From the NCBI GenBank assembly GCA_017893485.1, contig CM030364.1, positions 40,775,825-40,839,824 on the forward strand: a DNA stretch of 64,000 nt. Reading direction: 5' to 3'. Numbering within the stretch: the first letter of the stretch is position 1; the number at the start of each line of letters is the position of its first letter. A model generated the notes under the pieces. It was given only the letters and a program-made list of their open reading frames with translations. It searched no databases and was not told the origin of the DNA. Positions 48,385-64,000 of this stretch are shown piece after piece. The DNA comes from Hemerocallis citrina. Lineage: Eukaryota > Streptophyta > Magnoliopsida > Asparagales > Asphodelaceae. A program made the translations under genes and the position numbers.

Positions 48385-49680
48385 TGAAGTTGGATTATAC
48401 TCATCCTATTATAGGTAGGATGGATGAAAAGAAAATAATTGAAGGATTATGTTATATGCATTTCTTTACATAAACTGAAATTCCCTGAATTTGGAAATCC
48501 AGTATTGAAACATCTTGGGATGAATATCATCTACCTTGTCTAAAAAAACATTACACACAAAATGGTGGACATCTATTGACATAGACACTAAGATCTCTGA
48601 AATTAAAGAAATTATTCAAAGAAATAGGAAAGTTCAAGATCAATCCTTAGTCAAGAAGATAGAAACAACGAATCCGTTGTTAAAACTTTAAAGGATGCTA
48701 GAAATGAAGTATCCTCGGGCATAATGAAGATATGCCAAGAGCACATGCTCAAACAATTCTTAGATATTTTTGAACCGTACGATAAAATATCAGTTGAATC
48801 AAATCATTCTCAGAATTCTGCCCAAAGCTCAGTTATCCCAGAAGTGTAGCTGCTAGAATCATAAGATCCGAATGAAGAAGAAGAAATGGATCTAACAGTC
48901 GTAGTTGCATATGGGCAGAAGGAAAAGGCTCCACTTGATGGATCCAAGGCCCCGAAATTCTACGACAACAACAACAAAGTCTGTTTCCTAACTAGTTGGG
49001 GTCAGCTACATAAATCTTGGTTTTTCATTCTGCTCGGTTTAGCGCAATATCTTCTGTAAGGTTACAAGCTATCATATCTTTTTTCACTGTTTCCACCCAA
49101 GTTAGTTTAGGTTGTCCCCTACCCCTAACTCTACCCTCAATACTTATCAAATCACTCTTTCTAACGAGGGCATTACTAGGTCTATGTGACATGTCCAAAC
49201 CACCTGAGGTAATTCTTTCTTAACTTTATCTTGAATTGGAGCTACCTTTTAGCCTGTCTCATATATGTTCGTTTCCAATTCTATCCTTCCTGGTTTTATC
49301 ACACATCCATCCTAACATCCTCAACTCCGCTACACTCATTTTTTGGCCCCGAAATTTTATGGCCCAAAAAATCCTAGAAATTCTAAGATGCTCTAGAATC
49401 TAATTAACTAATACGACAATTGTAGCAGCGGGACACAGATTGAGAAAAGAGAATCTGATAATAAGCTTTAATAAAGCAAGGCCTCAATAAAGTCATAAAG
49501 GAGAAATTGCCAGCGCAAAAAAAAGATAGTGACAGCTTACTTCCACGCCAGTGCAAAAGCAGATTCCCTCTTATCTCTTCTTTTCATCCCCATTTCTCCT
49601 TGTAAATATGTAAGTCAAGCTCTTAAGCAAGGTATCACCGGTATCTCTCTCTCTTTCTAGATCTTCTTCTATAAGATAAA
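48385..49680 (+). mobile_element. Endogenous caulimovirid fragment, direct partial copy
   Basis: Holds the end of the second open region, the 3' region and the promoter-like stretch (aataaagcaaggcctcaata, then a TGTAAAT in place of TATAAAT near 49610). It is homologous to 55150-56000 and, inverted, to 45785-46700. It meets the inverted copy at about 48375-48384. A LINE end is inserted at 48963-49344. Confidence 0.8.
48963..49344 (-). mobile_element. 5'-truncated RTE-type LINE 3' end with 15-bp TSD
   Basis: Flanked by ggccccgaaattcta (48948-48962) and ggccccgaaatttta (49345-49359). On the minus strand it reads the C-terminal end of an RTE-type LINE protein (LRMLRWMCDKTRKDRIGNEH; later SIEGRVRGRGQPKLTWVE) with stops. 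It ends in the common plant RTE 3' sequence (gtagctgaccccaactag) and a (TTG)n tail. Target-primed insertion of a truncated LINE explains all of this. Confidence 0.88.
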
Positions 49681-49836
49681 AAATAATAGGTGCTAGGATT
49701 GATGATTCCAATTTACCACATCCGATTTATAAACAAAGAGATAATACGTCTCCACAACTTCTGAAATGAGCTTCCATATATGAATAAAGGTTTCTTATGG
49801 ATTTCAAACCTAAAAGCAAACTCAGACAATTCCATA

Positions 49837-50153
49837 TGTTAGAATACTAGTGCAATTTTCATCAACCCTTCTACAACTTCGAAATTATAGCAAAGTGGCG
49901 CGAACTTTCACATGGTATCAGAGCAACCCAGGTTCAAATCCCACCGGCTACGCAATTTAAATGCAAATTTTTTTTAAAAATTACCACTGCGTATAGTCCA
50001 AGTCTCAGCCCACAATTTGTTGGGCATTTATCTCGTTTCTATGACCTATAAAAAATGGGCTCTCGACCTGAGGGGGTGTGTTATAATACCAGTGCAATTT
50101 CTCTTTACCTTCTACAACTTTGAAGTCTTAGCATAGTGGCAGGGACTTTCACA
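49837..50153 (+). mobile_element. TRIM (terminal-repeat retrotransposon in miniature)
   Basis: Two 75-76-bp direct repeats (49837-49912 and 50079-50153; tgttagaata/tgttataata ... ggactttcaca). The left one is followed immediately by tggtatcagagc (49913-49924), a primer-binding site. The right one is preceded by the purine tract ctgagggggtg (about 50068-50078). No coding sequence; total 317 bp. The flanks (ccata and cgtta) match only partly, so the duplication has decayed or the boundary is off by a few bases. Confidence 0.88.
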
Positions 50154-50399
50154 CGTTAATAAGGAATTTCAAAAGAAATACAATAAACCATTCCATGAAT
50201 GGTATTATGCTCATAATTCTGCAGAAAAATGTTATTTTATAAGAATAAATACTATGAGATTCTTGAGTCAGAGAATCGATTGAAACACTTTATTCTATGG
50301 TTCGTTGACTATTATGTCAAAGGACGAGCAGAAAATAAATGTTTTAGAAGACCACTATAAAAAGTGAAAGACTAATACTGGTAATACTCTTAGGGCGCT

Positions 50400-51700
50400 A
50401 TACCCGCCTCCTGAGCCAATAAGACTCGCAGGAGCTTATACTGGTGGAATATAGACCAGTCTTTTCTTTAAAATAAATGAAGACAATGAAACTCTTAAAG
50501 AGTTCAATAAGATTTATGAGCAACAGAATTGCTCAAATGTCAATTTACAGGTTGTAGGTCAACAATTGACAAGAATGGAAGATATTCTTTCAAAACTCGT
50601 TAATAAATTTCAAAGTACAATTCCTAATTTTATATTTGGAGGATCTACATCTACATCTGTCATACAGAAAACTACTACTGAAGTTATCTTACAACCAAAT
50701 CTAGAAACATCTTGATATAAATTACATAAAGAAGGAATCACTTCAGAAGTTATTGAAGCCTTAACCGAGCGATTGAAAGATTTAAAACCTCTTATTTTGG
50801 ATGGAGAATCATCTAAAGCACAATTAAAATATCCTGATAATGAAGATGTTATATCAAACATATCACACAATGAGTCAATTACTTCATATCAAATTCTCAC
50901 TACTGAGAACCAGTGTAGAGATATTAATCATATCTTTAAGAATAAACCAGTGACACTTGGTAAATATTATTGTAAAAGACCAACACCAATGGATGTGTTG
51001 TTTGAAGAGAATGAAGCCCTAATGTCAAAAGACTTTAGGAGATCATCCATTTATGAATGGAATATAGATGGTTTTACTGAAACCCGGATAATGAATGAAA
51101 TACATCGAATGTTTATGTATGTTACGGTTAGTAGAGCCACTGGTAATACTGATAAACAAACTTAATGTTTTTATTACAGCAGGTTTTACGGGTACTTTAC
51201 AAGGGTGGTGGCATCACTACCTTAGTGAAGACAATAGACAAAATATTTATAAGGCAGTCAAAATAGAAAATGAACAGCAGAAAGAAGATGTTGTTTATAT
51301 CATTTCTCTCTATTCTAGGTATTTTACTGGTGATCTTACTGATCTCGGAGAAATAGTAAGGACATTATTACAGAATTTAAGATGACCTACATTATCCCAT
51401 TTTCGAAGGTATACGGATACATTCCTCAATCGGGTTAAGAACTTTAAAGATGCTAATAGCACCCACCGGAAATCTAAGTTTATTGATGGACTACCAACTC
51501 TCTTTGCGAAACGAGTCCGCAATCAATTACAACTTTTCGGAGGGGGGAGTATAGATTATACAAAATACTCCTATGGAGCATTAATAAATTCTTGTATTAG
51601 AGAAGGTTTATCCTTATGTAATGACTTAAAATTAAGAAAGCAAATAAAACAGCAAAAACTGTCAGAAAAACTCAATTAGGAGAATTCTGCCAACAATTTG
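50400..51700 (+). pseudogene. Caulimovirid coat-protein-like region
   Basis: Two to three frames carry pieces of one protein: a coiled-coil-like N-terminal part (near 50480-50640), an open stretch from 50773 to 51165, then FTGTLQGWWHHYL near 51190, a motif seen in coat proteins of plant pararetroviruses, and a basic stretch up to 51680. At least two frame changes and several stops break it. Confidence 0.7.
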
Positions 51701-51841
51701 CAATCGGTCCGCATTATACTCCAAATACCGACCATAAACACAAAAACAAAAAACCTTACATTCCTTACCGTAGAAAGAAAAGGAAAAAGGATAAATGGTA
51801 TCCTAAAGAGAAACAAGTTTCAAATAGAAGAGTTAATAATC

Positions 51842-51910
51842 CCAAACAAGCTAAATGCTTTAAATGTGGCAAGATTGGCCATTATGCTAATAAATGTTAT
51901 ACAAAGAAAA
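51842..51910 (+). pseudogene. CCHC zinc knuckle of the viral coat region
   Basis: Encodes CFKCGKIGHYANKC, a standard CX2CX4HX4C nucleic-acid-binding motif at the end of the coat-protein part, followed by a Lys-rich and then a Glu/Asp/Ser-rich stretch (51961-52050). Confidence 0.85.
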
Positions 51911-52439
51911 AGATCAATGAGATTGAAGATGAAGGGTTAAGAAAATCTTTATACAAGGTCATGATTAATGAAGAAAGTAATTCAGACTCCAATGAAGATA
52001 GTGACACTTCTTCAGATGAATTTGAAGAAGAAAATAAATGTACAGTTAATAACTGTAATCAAGATAAATCAGACTACTGGAAGGCAATTGTTGAAATGAA
52101 TGGTTTATCCATAAATGTTATTTCCTTAAACAAGGAAATGATAGAAAAAATATAATCTTATCGCCGGGTCTAAAAGAAAAGCTAATAAAATCACTTCTTA
52201 ATGAAGAGGAAAAGAAACCTAAAATGAAGACCTTTGACAATGATAACGTATATAATAGACCGCAAGATATGCAAGTTAAAACTTTGTCACTAGCCGACCT
52301 TCATAAAGAGGTTAATAATCATAAAGAAGATGTTAAACTTTTAAACAAGAAAATACATTGATATCAAAAATAGAAGACGATAGCCCTATTCCAACAATTG
52401 TAGAAGAATCTTCTAAATCTCATAACTCTGTTACTGAAT

Positions 52440-52760
52440 ATTTGACAACAAGCAACGTCTCAAAATGGTATACATCCATCACCTTGGTTATAGCTAAAAA
52501 CCATTTTATACCTGATTTAATAGCACTTGTTGATAGCGGTGCTCACTTGAATTGTATAAGATAAGGTAATGTTCCTTCTGTATATTTTGAGAAAACCACT
52601 CAAACACTTAGCGGGGCAAGTGGGAAAAGATTAGATGTTAATTATAAATTAACGAATGCGCATATTTGTAGCAACAATGTATGCATCCCAACACCCTTTT
52701 TATTGGTAAAAGATCTTACCCAACATGTTATACTAGGAACCCATTTTTACATCAGATCCT
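52440..52760 (+). pseudogene. Viral aspartic protease remnant
   Basis: ALVDSGAHLNCI (near 52520-52560) carries the D-S-G-A active-site motif. It is interrupted by a stop directly after, and the rest of the domain can be followed to HVILGTHF near 52740. Confidence 0.8.
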
Positions 52761-53112
52761 GCCAATAAGTCAGATCGATACTAGCGGAATAACTGCTACT
52801 TTAAAGATAGCTTAATAACCTTTGAATTCATTACAGATCCTCAAACAAAGATTTTAAATGAAATCAAAGGAATACTCCTCAAAGAGAAGCAAATTAGCTA
52901 TCTTAAAGAAGAGATTTCCTATGCTCAAATTGAAAAGTAATTGGAAAAGCAGAATACAAAGGAGTTAATAACTCAAATGTTTAATAGATTTAAAACTACT
53001 ACCTACAGGTCAATGCCTAATGCTTTTGCGGATAGGAAACAACATATTGTATCTTTCTATATGAAGAGAACTTTGAGGAAAATGTTATTCCAACAAAAGC
53101 AAGATCTTACAA

Positions 53113-53640
53113 ATGAATCAAGAATATCTTGGTCTTTATAAAAAGGACATTGAAACTCTTTTAGAGAAGAAATTAATAAGAAAATCATACTCTCCTTGGA
53201 GCTGCACAGCATTCTATGTCAATAACGGTGCAGAAAAAGAAAGAGTTCCTCGATTAGTTATTAATTATAAACCCCTCAATAAGGTGCTTAAATGGATTAG
53301 ATTTCCAATTCCTAATAAAAGGGATTCATTAAATTGTATTTACAATGCAATAATATTTTCAAATTTTGATTTAAAATCAGGATATTGGCAAATACAGATC
53401 AATGAAAAGGGCAGATACAAAACAACTGTACTAGTCCTTTTGGGCATTATGAATGGAATGTTATGCCATTCGGATTAAAGAAGCCCCATCTGAATTCCAA
53501 AATATTATGAATGAAATCTTCAATCCTTATACTACCTTCCTCTTGTCAACAATGGATGATATTTTAGTATTCTCAGATAATTTAGACAACATTTCAAACA
53601 TCTTGAGATTCTAAGAAACCTTGTTATACGAAATGGTTTG
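53113..53640 (+). pseudogene. Viral reverse transcriptase remnant
   Basis: The open stretch 53113-53478 holds the RT fingers/palm start: LVINYKPLNKVLKWIRFPIP, then FSNFDLKSGYWQI. In another frame MPFGLKKAPSEFQNIM follows (near 53463), then MDDILVFSD near 53550, the catalytic DD box. YKPLN and the MDDILVFS form are typical of caulimovirids. A frameshift near 53435-53480 and later stops disable it. Confidence 0.85.
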
Positions 53641-53699
53641 GTTATATATGAACCAAAAATGAAATTATTCCAGACAAAGATCAGATTTCTTGGTCATAA

Positions 53700-54250
53700 C
53701 ATTCATCGAGGAAAGATAGTCCCTACTGATAGAAGTATTGAATTTGCTTCTAAATTCCCTGATGAATTACTAATAAAATACAATTACAGAGATTTTTAAG
53801 GAGACTTAATTATATTGCAGACTATTACAAAAATCTTGCTAAAGATACATTTCTATTGTATAATAGAATAAAAAATAATTCAACTCCTTGGACTATTCAG
53901 CGTACTGAAGCACTCCGAAGAATTAAATCAAATGTCATACATTTGTCATGTACATACTTAGCAAATCCAATGTGGTTTAAAATAGTAAAAATTGATGCTT
54001 CTAATATTGGTTGTGGAGGCATTTTAAAACAAATCCATCCAGAAACCAAGAAAGCGGTAGGTACAGGTTAGATTCACATCTGAAAAATGAAATCAAACTC
54101 AGTATAATTATTCTACTACTATGAAAGAGATGTGTTCTACAATTAAATGTTTACATAAATTCCAGGATGATTTATTAAATCAACAATTTATATTAAGAAT
54201 TGATTGTAGTTCAGCTAAGAGTATTATTAAAATGATGTCAAAAATCTTCT
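53700..54250 (+). pseudogene. Viral RT connection and RNase H remnant
   Basis: Reads FLGHNIHRGKIVPTDRSIEF near 53690-53745 and KIDASNIGCGGILKQIHPET near 53988-54045, the start of RNase H. A frame change near 54065 is followed by more RNase H sequence to about 54250. The same region is present inverted at 48374-47880. Confidence 0.78.
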
Positions 54251-54339
54251 AAGCAGATATTTGCTAAGTTGAGTTATCAGTTTTTTAATTTACTATTGAG
54301 TATATTAAAGGAAATTCAAATTCTTTATCTGATTTCCTT

Positions 54340-55570
54340 ACTCGTGAATTTTAATAGGGTTGCTATGAAGCTCAACCATCAACCTCCTGATCGGGGGAGG
54401 GGAAGGGGCAAAGGCATTTATACTACCTCTAACACCACCACTAACGATGCTAATTCATGGAGGACTATTCGGAAAAAGAAAATTAATAATTCCTTCGCTC
54501 TTCCTCTTGAAGATTTCATGGAACTTACTCCACCGACCGCTAGTTTAGTCCAGCGGCTTCACAAGCTAACATTGCTTCATCTTTTGCAACTACATTTGCA
54601 GAAACGGTCCAAAAAGAGCAACTCAATCATACTAAGGATGCTTCTAAAATAATTATCTACATTGAGAAGGATGATATTCCTCTAATGGATGAAGTATAAA
54701 AAATACGCCAGAAATACCTGGATAATATCTTCTATCCTTATAGGGGTAATCAGCCTAGGCACTGGATGCAGATGATTCTGCAACAAAATACAATAACATT
54801 TGAACACTATCATCCAATTTCAAATAAAAAATTATTGCCTGATATGCGCAAATGTGTAATCAAGGAGATCATATCTCCTAAAGATTGGGGTTTTAGTACT
54901 CGTGGAGTACTACCTTTGATAAAGGTAGACGGGCAAGCACATTCATTTAATTACTAAGATTATGTTTCAGCATTCAACGAAACTTTTCTCCTTGACAATC
55001 CAATGGAAAACATACTTGGTTTTTCAAGTTATGCCATGTAGCCCTTAATAAAGGGGTACCTACTTGGTTTTACAAATTGTGGCATAAATATGGTGTAGAT
55101 TTAGAAATTCTACCTGGACCAATACTTGATTTATACGAATCATGGGTAGACTCTCATCTTATTATAGGTAGGATAGATGAAAAGAAAATATTTGAATGAT
55201 TATGTCCTATGCATTTCTTTACATAAACTGAAATTTCCCTGAATTTGAAAATCCAATATTGAAACATCTTGGAACGAATATCATCTACCTTGTCTAAAAA
55301 GAACGTTTTACACAAAATGATGGACTTCTATTGACATAGACACTAAGGTCTTTGAAATTAAAGAAATTATTCGGAGTAATAGGAAGATCCAAAATCAATT
55401 CTTAGTCAATGAGATTTTAACAACAAATCTGTTGTTAAAACTTAAAAGAATGCTAGAAAGGAAGTATCATCGGGCGTCAGAAGTAGAAATAATGAAGATA
55501 TGTCAAGAGCACATGCTCAAACAATTCTCAGATATCTTCGAACCGTACAATAAATGTAAGTCAAATCAAA
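54340..55570 (+). pseudogene. Viral second open region, function unknown
   Basis: Starts with a proline/arginine/glycine-rich part (MKLNHQPPDRGRGRGKG near 54366), continues through a Thr/Asn-rich part and a region containing KVDGQAHSFN (54925-54957), then a Trp-rich stretch. Two other copies occur at 46480-47760 (inverted) and 48400-48830. The minus-strand copy keeps a 143-codon open stretch (46913-46482). No similarity to a protein of known function is recognised. Confidence 0.65.
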
Positions 55571-55740
55571 TCGTTCACAAAATTCTGCCCAAGGCTTAGT
55601 TATCCCAGAAGTGAAGATGTCAGAATCACAAGATCCGAATGAAGAAGTAATGGAGCTAACAGCCCTAGTTGCATATGGGCATACGGGAAAGGCTCCACTT
55701 GATGGATCCAAGGCCTCGAAATCCTAAGGCCCAAAAAACC

Positions 55741-55990
55741 CTACAGATTCTAAGATGCACCAGAATCTAATCAGCTGATACGACAACTGTTGCAGCGTGA
55801 CCCAGATTGAGAAAAGAGAATATGATGATATACTTTAATAAAGCAAGGCTTTAATAAAGCCATATAGGAGAAATTGCCAGCGCCAAAGAAAGATAGTGAC
55901 AGCTTACCTTCCACGCCAGCGCAAAAGCATATTCCCTCTTATCTCTTCTCTTCATCCACATTTCTCCATATAAATATGTAAGCCAAGCTA
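55741..55990 (+). promoter_or_regulatory. Caulimovirid promoter-like region
   Basis: Non-coding stretch after the second open region, present in three copies (also 45785-46075 inverted and 49360-49640). It has taataaagcaaggctttaat repeats, then TATAAAT at 55969-55975 about 320 bp before the primer site. Position and layout fit the transcript promoter of a plant pararetrovirus; activity is unknown. Confidence 0.6.
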
Positions 55991-56285
55991 TTAAGCAAGG
56001 TACCAGTGTATCACTTGTATCTCTCTCTTTCCATCTTTCAGAAATATATTCTCCATACTGATCTTTTAGATCTGGTAGATCAAACTTTCTGAATTTTCTC
56101 TACACTTGTAATATTTCTGCTACTACTAACTTGTAATAATTTTGAAGTTTAAATAAAATTGAAGAAGTTATTCTTCAGCAAAGCGACCTTAGACTGTAAG
56201 TTAATGTGGGTTTTCTTTCTTTTTTTTCCTCTGTTAATTTGGTGGTCTCTCTTTTTTATTTCTGTTATACGATCCTCTGTTAATT

Positions 56286-56303
56286 TGGTATCAGAGCCAT
56301 GGT
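56286..56303 (+). other. Viral tRNA-Met primer-binding site
   Basis: tggtatcagagccatggt is complementary to the 3' end of plant initiator Met tRNA over its conserved part. It is the minus-strand DNA start site in Caulimoviridae. It closes the longest viral copy. Confidence 0.88.
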
Positions 56304-56623
56304 TGGCCAAATTCTTTCTTGCCGGTTTGAAGATGTAAAGTTCAAATTTTTAAATAAATAAAAAAAATTAAAATAGGTTTTTTTTGTTTCGCTACACACT
56401 TGGTATGTGTTTGATCTAGTGGAAGGTCACCAAAGTCGTGTTGAGTCTTGGTTGCCCACGTTTGCCGGATAGGATTTAACAGCGTTTACTCATAAATCGT
56501 TGATAGATGTGCTAGATGATATCGAGACCAATGATATGGTAAGAAGAAGGAAAATTTTAAATTTACTTGTTACATTCTATAAATAAAATGAATTTAACTA
56601 TCACAAAAAATCGAGTGGCAAAC

Positions 56624-56934
56624 CTGTAAATATCGTAATTGAGGTCCTTATAAAATAGCGCAGGGATATCCTCCCTCAACGTACGGACGGCCATCCCGAC
56701 GTTGAGGTAGAACTCATCCTTCTCCCTCTTCTTCTTATTCTGCGCCGTCCCCTGCTCATCCTGCAGCAGCGAGGTCTTATCCTGCGCCGAATCACGGAAA
56801 GACGGCACCTCGAGCTTGGTGAGTTGCGCGGGAGGGGGATGGAGCCTGAGGAGGGCATTCTGGGAAGATTTTGTGGAGTGGGGAGGGAGGCGAACGAGGG
56901 GAGGGAATGATAGTTTGGGAAGAAGGAAGGACAT
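56624..56934 (-). CDS. DUF2358 family protein, exon 1 (start codon and N-terminal 103 codons)
   Basis: ATG at 56934 (minus strand). The first ~35 residues (MSFLLPKLSFPPLVRLPPHS, then Ser/Lys/Arg-rich) lack acidic residues and look like a plastid transit peptide. A charged Lys/Glu-rich linker precedes the start of the DUF2358 domain (VRTLREDIPALFYKDLNYDI near residues 82-101). The exon ends TACAG|GTTTGC, phase 2, at 56624. The codons that follow in the same frame (FATRFFVIV...) are intronic. Exon 2 is 24.6 kb away at 31983 and completes the motif in frame. Total 271 residues, a normal size for plastid DUF2358 proteins. Codon use is unremarkable and no defect is seen in either exon. Confidence 0.87.
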
Positions 56935-57224
56935 TTTGGGAATAATTTTGCTTTAATTTTCGTGCGAATGTGTTTTTGTGGGGATATGAGGTTTACATGG
57001 CGGTAGATCAGATGAAGGAAGAAAGAGGGGGGAGGAGGGGAGACTATTTTGGGTGGTTTCTGACTTTGCCACGAGTTTTTACAGATTAGTCCTTTACATT
57101 CTGTTTTATTAGTTTTTATGAATTATTGTAATTTTTTATATATAAAAAAAATATTGCATAATTTAGAGGATATTCATTATCATAAGAGAGGATATTTGAT
57201 ATATATATTTAGCGTGAGAAAACA
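56935..57224. other. 5' region of the DUF2358 gene
   Basis: Upstream of the ATG on the minus strand. The sequence is AT-rich with purine-rich patches near 57010-57045. No unambiguous TATA box was singled out. Confidence 0.4.
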
Positions 57225-57535
57225 AAAACATGTCAAAATGTTCTTTTGTCCAAGTGGAGGTGTATGTTTCATCGAGCCTGCCATGGAGATAGTGATGGTT
57301 TCCAAATCGTTACACATTTCATGTTGAGTAAGAGCTTATCTGATTAGGAAATTCACTATCTCAGGATCATTATAGTTATGGCCGCCATTCACGGGAACAC
57401 TTAAGTCGTCGAGCTCCCCTCTTGTCCTACCACCAACTTACTTTACCAATACATGGTCTTATTACTCAGCAGAGGTCTATGTTTTGGTAAACATCTGTTC
57501 GGGCCTTTGTGAGCATCGCTGTTGAGTGATCTTAA
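57225..57535 (-). pseudogene. rrn23: Decayed organellar 23S rRNA fragment
   Basis: On the minus strand the sequence runs in rRNA order: tgtttaccaaaacata, aagaccatgtatt, gttggtg..ggggagctcg, then gaatggcggccataactata, atgatcctgagatagtgaat and cctaatcagataagctc, then a degenerate stretch ending near ggacaaaaga. These are the conserved domain IV/V blocks of bacterial-type 23S rRNA (GGCGGCCGTAACTATAACGG; AAATTCCTTGTCGGGTAAG), with roughly a quarter of bases changed and a short deletion. A plastid origin fits slightly better than a mitochondrial one by eye. Not functional. Confidence 0.75.
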
Positions 57536-58202
57536 ACTATGCCTTTAAAGTTCTCATTGGCATAATTTGGAGGATATTCTTCATTATAAGTTATGACAAA
57601 AGAAGACGAATATCCAATGTATTTCTGTCGTGGGGCCTGTTCAGTCAGTTCCAACATCATATAGCTGTTATCATGGAATCTAGTATTGAGTTTGTGGTAC
57701 AGTTCAGCAAAAAAATAAGGTGACAATGATAGATGCACAGAAGAAAAAATAATCCGGCAAAGTGAGTGAGTTCAACCTCAAATTTCAACATTTTCCAGTT
57801 ATCAAACGTACAGTTGCAATGAATATAGTTGTTGTGGTAGCTGTCTAAAAACCTGTAAACGCAAATTTCAACGAAAGTTTTTATATATAGAAAATTATCA
57901 ATCTAGAAATAATATCAATGAATAAGAATTGGGGGGAGAAGAAGGAGATGAAGGAGAAAACAAAGAATAAAACAAAATATATATTACAAACCCGATTCTG
58001 CTCTTGCAGATAGCATGAACAAACTCGATTTTAACCATATAAAGCAGAAATCTTACAAGCATAATAACAATCTATAGAGTACACAACTTAAGGTCCAAGC
58101 AGGAATCTTTCTGTTTCCATTTCCCACTAAAATAGAGAAATATTACTACCAACTTTCTGCCAGGTACTACGATTTATATCTGGAAGTTACTTCCAATTTT
58201 GG
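57536..58202. other. Intergenic region, 3' side of the cytidylyltransferase gene
   Basis: No gene was recognised. It should include the 3' untranslated region of the gene that ends at 58203 (minus strand). Confidence 0.45.

Positions 58203-64000
<5,798 letters not shown>

Larger units (their letters stand above)
49681..56330 (+). mobile_element. Endogenous pararetrovirus (Caulimoviridae), longest copy, defective
   Basis: Gene order on the + strand: coat-protein-like region, CCHC zinc knuckle, aspartic protease, reverse transcriptase, RNase H, a second open region of unknown function, a promoter-like stretch and leader, then the tRNA-Met primer site tggtatcagagccatggt (56286-56303). Order, RT type and primer site are those of plant pararetroviruses. 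RT followed by RNase H without an integrase excludes an ordinary LTR element. A second ORF of unknown function downstream of the polyprotein is a feature of florendoviruses; that genus assignment is an inference. Frameshifts and stops occur in every coding region, and a TRIM interrupts the left part. The movement-protein region expected at the left was not identified with confidence. Confidence 0.82.
31984..56623 (-). other. 24.6-kb intron of the DUF2358 gene
   Basis: Donor ACAG|GTTTGC (exon end at 56624, minus strand) and acceptor TTTTAG|GGATG (31983). Joining the exons gives ..DLNYDIY-R-DDITFIDP.. in frame, a continuous family motif. The intron holds a 5.1-kb palindrome, a 5.4-kb gypsy element and 10.5 kb of caulimovirid array, about 86% of its length. 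The unassigned parts are 31984-33020, 38160-39974, 45381-45784 and 56331-56623. Whether the full intron is spliced out in the plant cannot be seen from DNA alone. Confidence 0.82.

Noticed and set aside
49913..49942. tggtatcagagcaacccaggttcaaatccc considered as part of a tRNA gene
   Set aside because: It directly follows a short LTR and there is no cloverleaf upstream; it is the primer-binding site of a TRIM.

Overview
This window is nuclear DNA from a flowering plant, most likely a eudicot. Three host genes with canonical GT-AG introns sit in a dense, nested mass of transposable elements. The species cannot be named from the sequence. About 5-7% of the window is host coding sequence and its short introns. 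The rest is retrotransposons, DNA transposons, an endogenous pararetrovirus and decayed organelle DNA.

Host genes. (1) A QRT3-like polygalacturonase on the + strand, three exons (27096-27299, 28478-28747, 28825-29865), 504 residues, with a signal peptide. (2) A DUF2358 protein, probably plastid-targeted, on the - strand. Exon 1 is at 56624-56934 and exon 2 at 31479-31983; they join in frame at proper splice sites, giving 271 residues. The single intron is 24,640 bp and about 86% of it is mobile or viral DNA. (3) The C-terminal six exons of a CTP:phosphocholine cytidylyltransferase on the - strand (58203-62645), which continues past the right edge.

Left part (1-26.5 kb): a rearranged, inverted pair of Ty1/copia fragments (1-5816); a decayed complete copia with 198-199-bp LTRs and TSD atacc (6645-11239); a hAT-type non-autonomous element with a huge AT tract (11364-12298); a broken fragment of a filament-like plant protein gene (12397-13130); a 3.2-kb solo LTR with TSD atata (13553-16768); a long-TIR MITE (about 17007-21090) split by a gag-only copia with TSD gtttc (17741-21074); a degenerate plastid atpA fragment (21157-21597); and a complete, apparently young copia with an uninterrupted 1347-codon polyprotein and TSD agaag (21716-26487), ending about 0.6 kb before the QRT3 start codon.

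Giant intron (31984-56623): a 5.1-kb near-palindrome made of two head-to-head LTR-like arms with a single 5-bp TSD (33021-38159); a decayed Ty3/gypsy chromovirus (39975-45380); and an array of three partial endogenous caulimovirid copies in inverted and direct order (45785-56330). The viral array was itself hit by a solo LTR, a LINE 3' end and a TRIM. Right of the DUF2358 start lie a decayed organellar 23S rRNA fragment (57225-57535) and the cytidylyltransferase gene. The largest intron of that gene carries 170-bp tandem repeats split by a 1.1-kb insertion.

The most interesting structures are the giant intron, the palindromic LTR-like unit inside it, and the viral array. All coordinates come from reading the sequence by eye; family names rest on recognised motifs, not on database searches.
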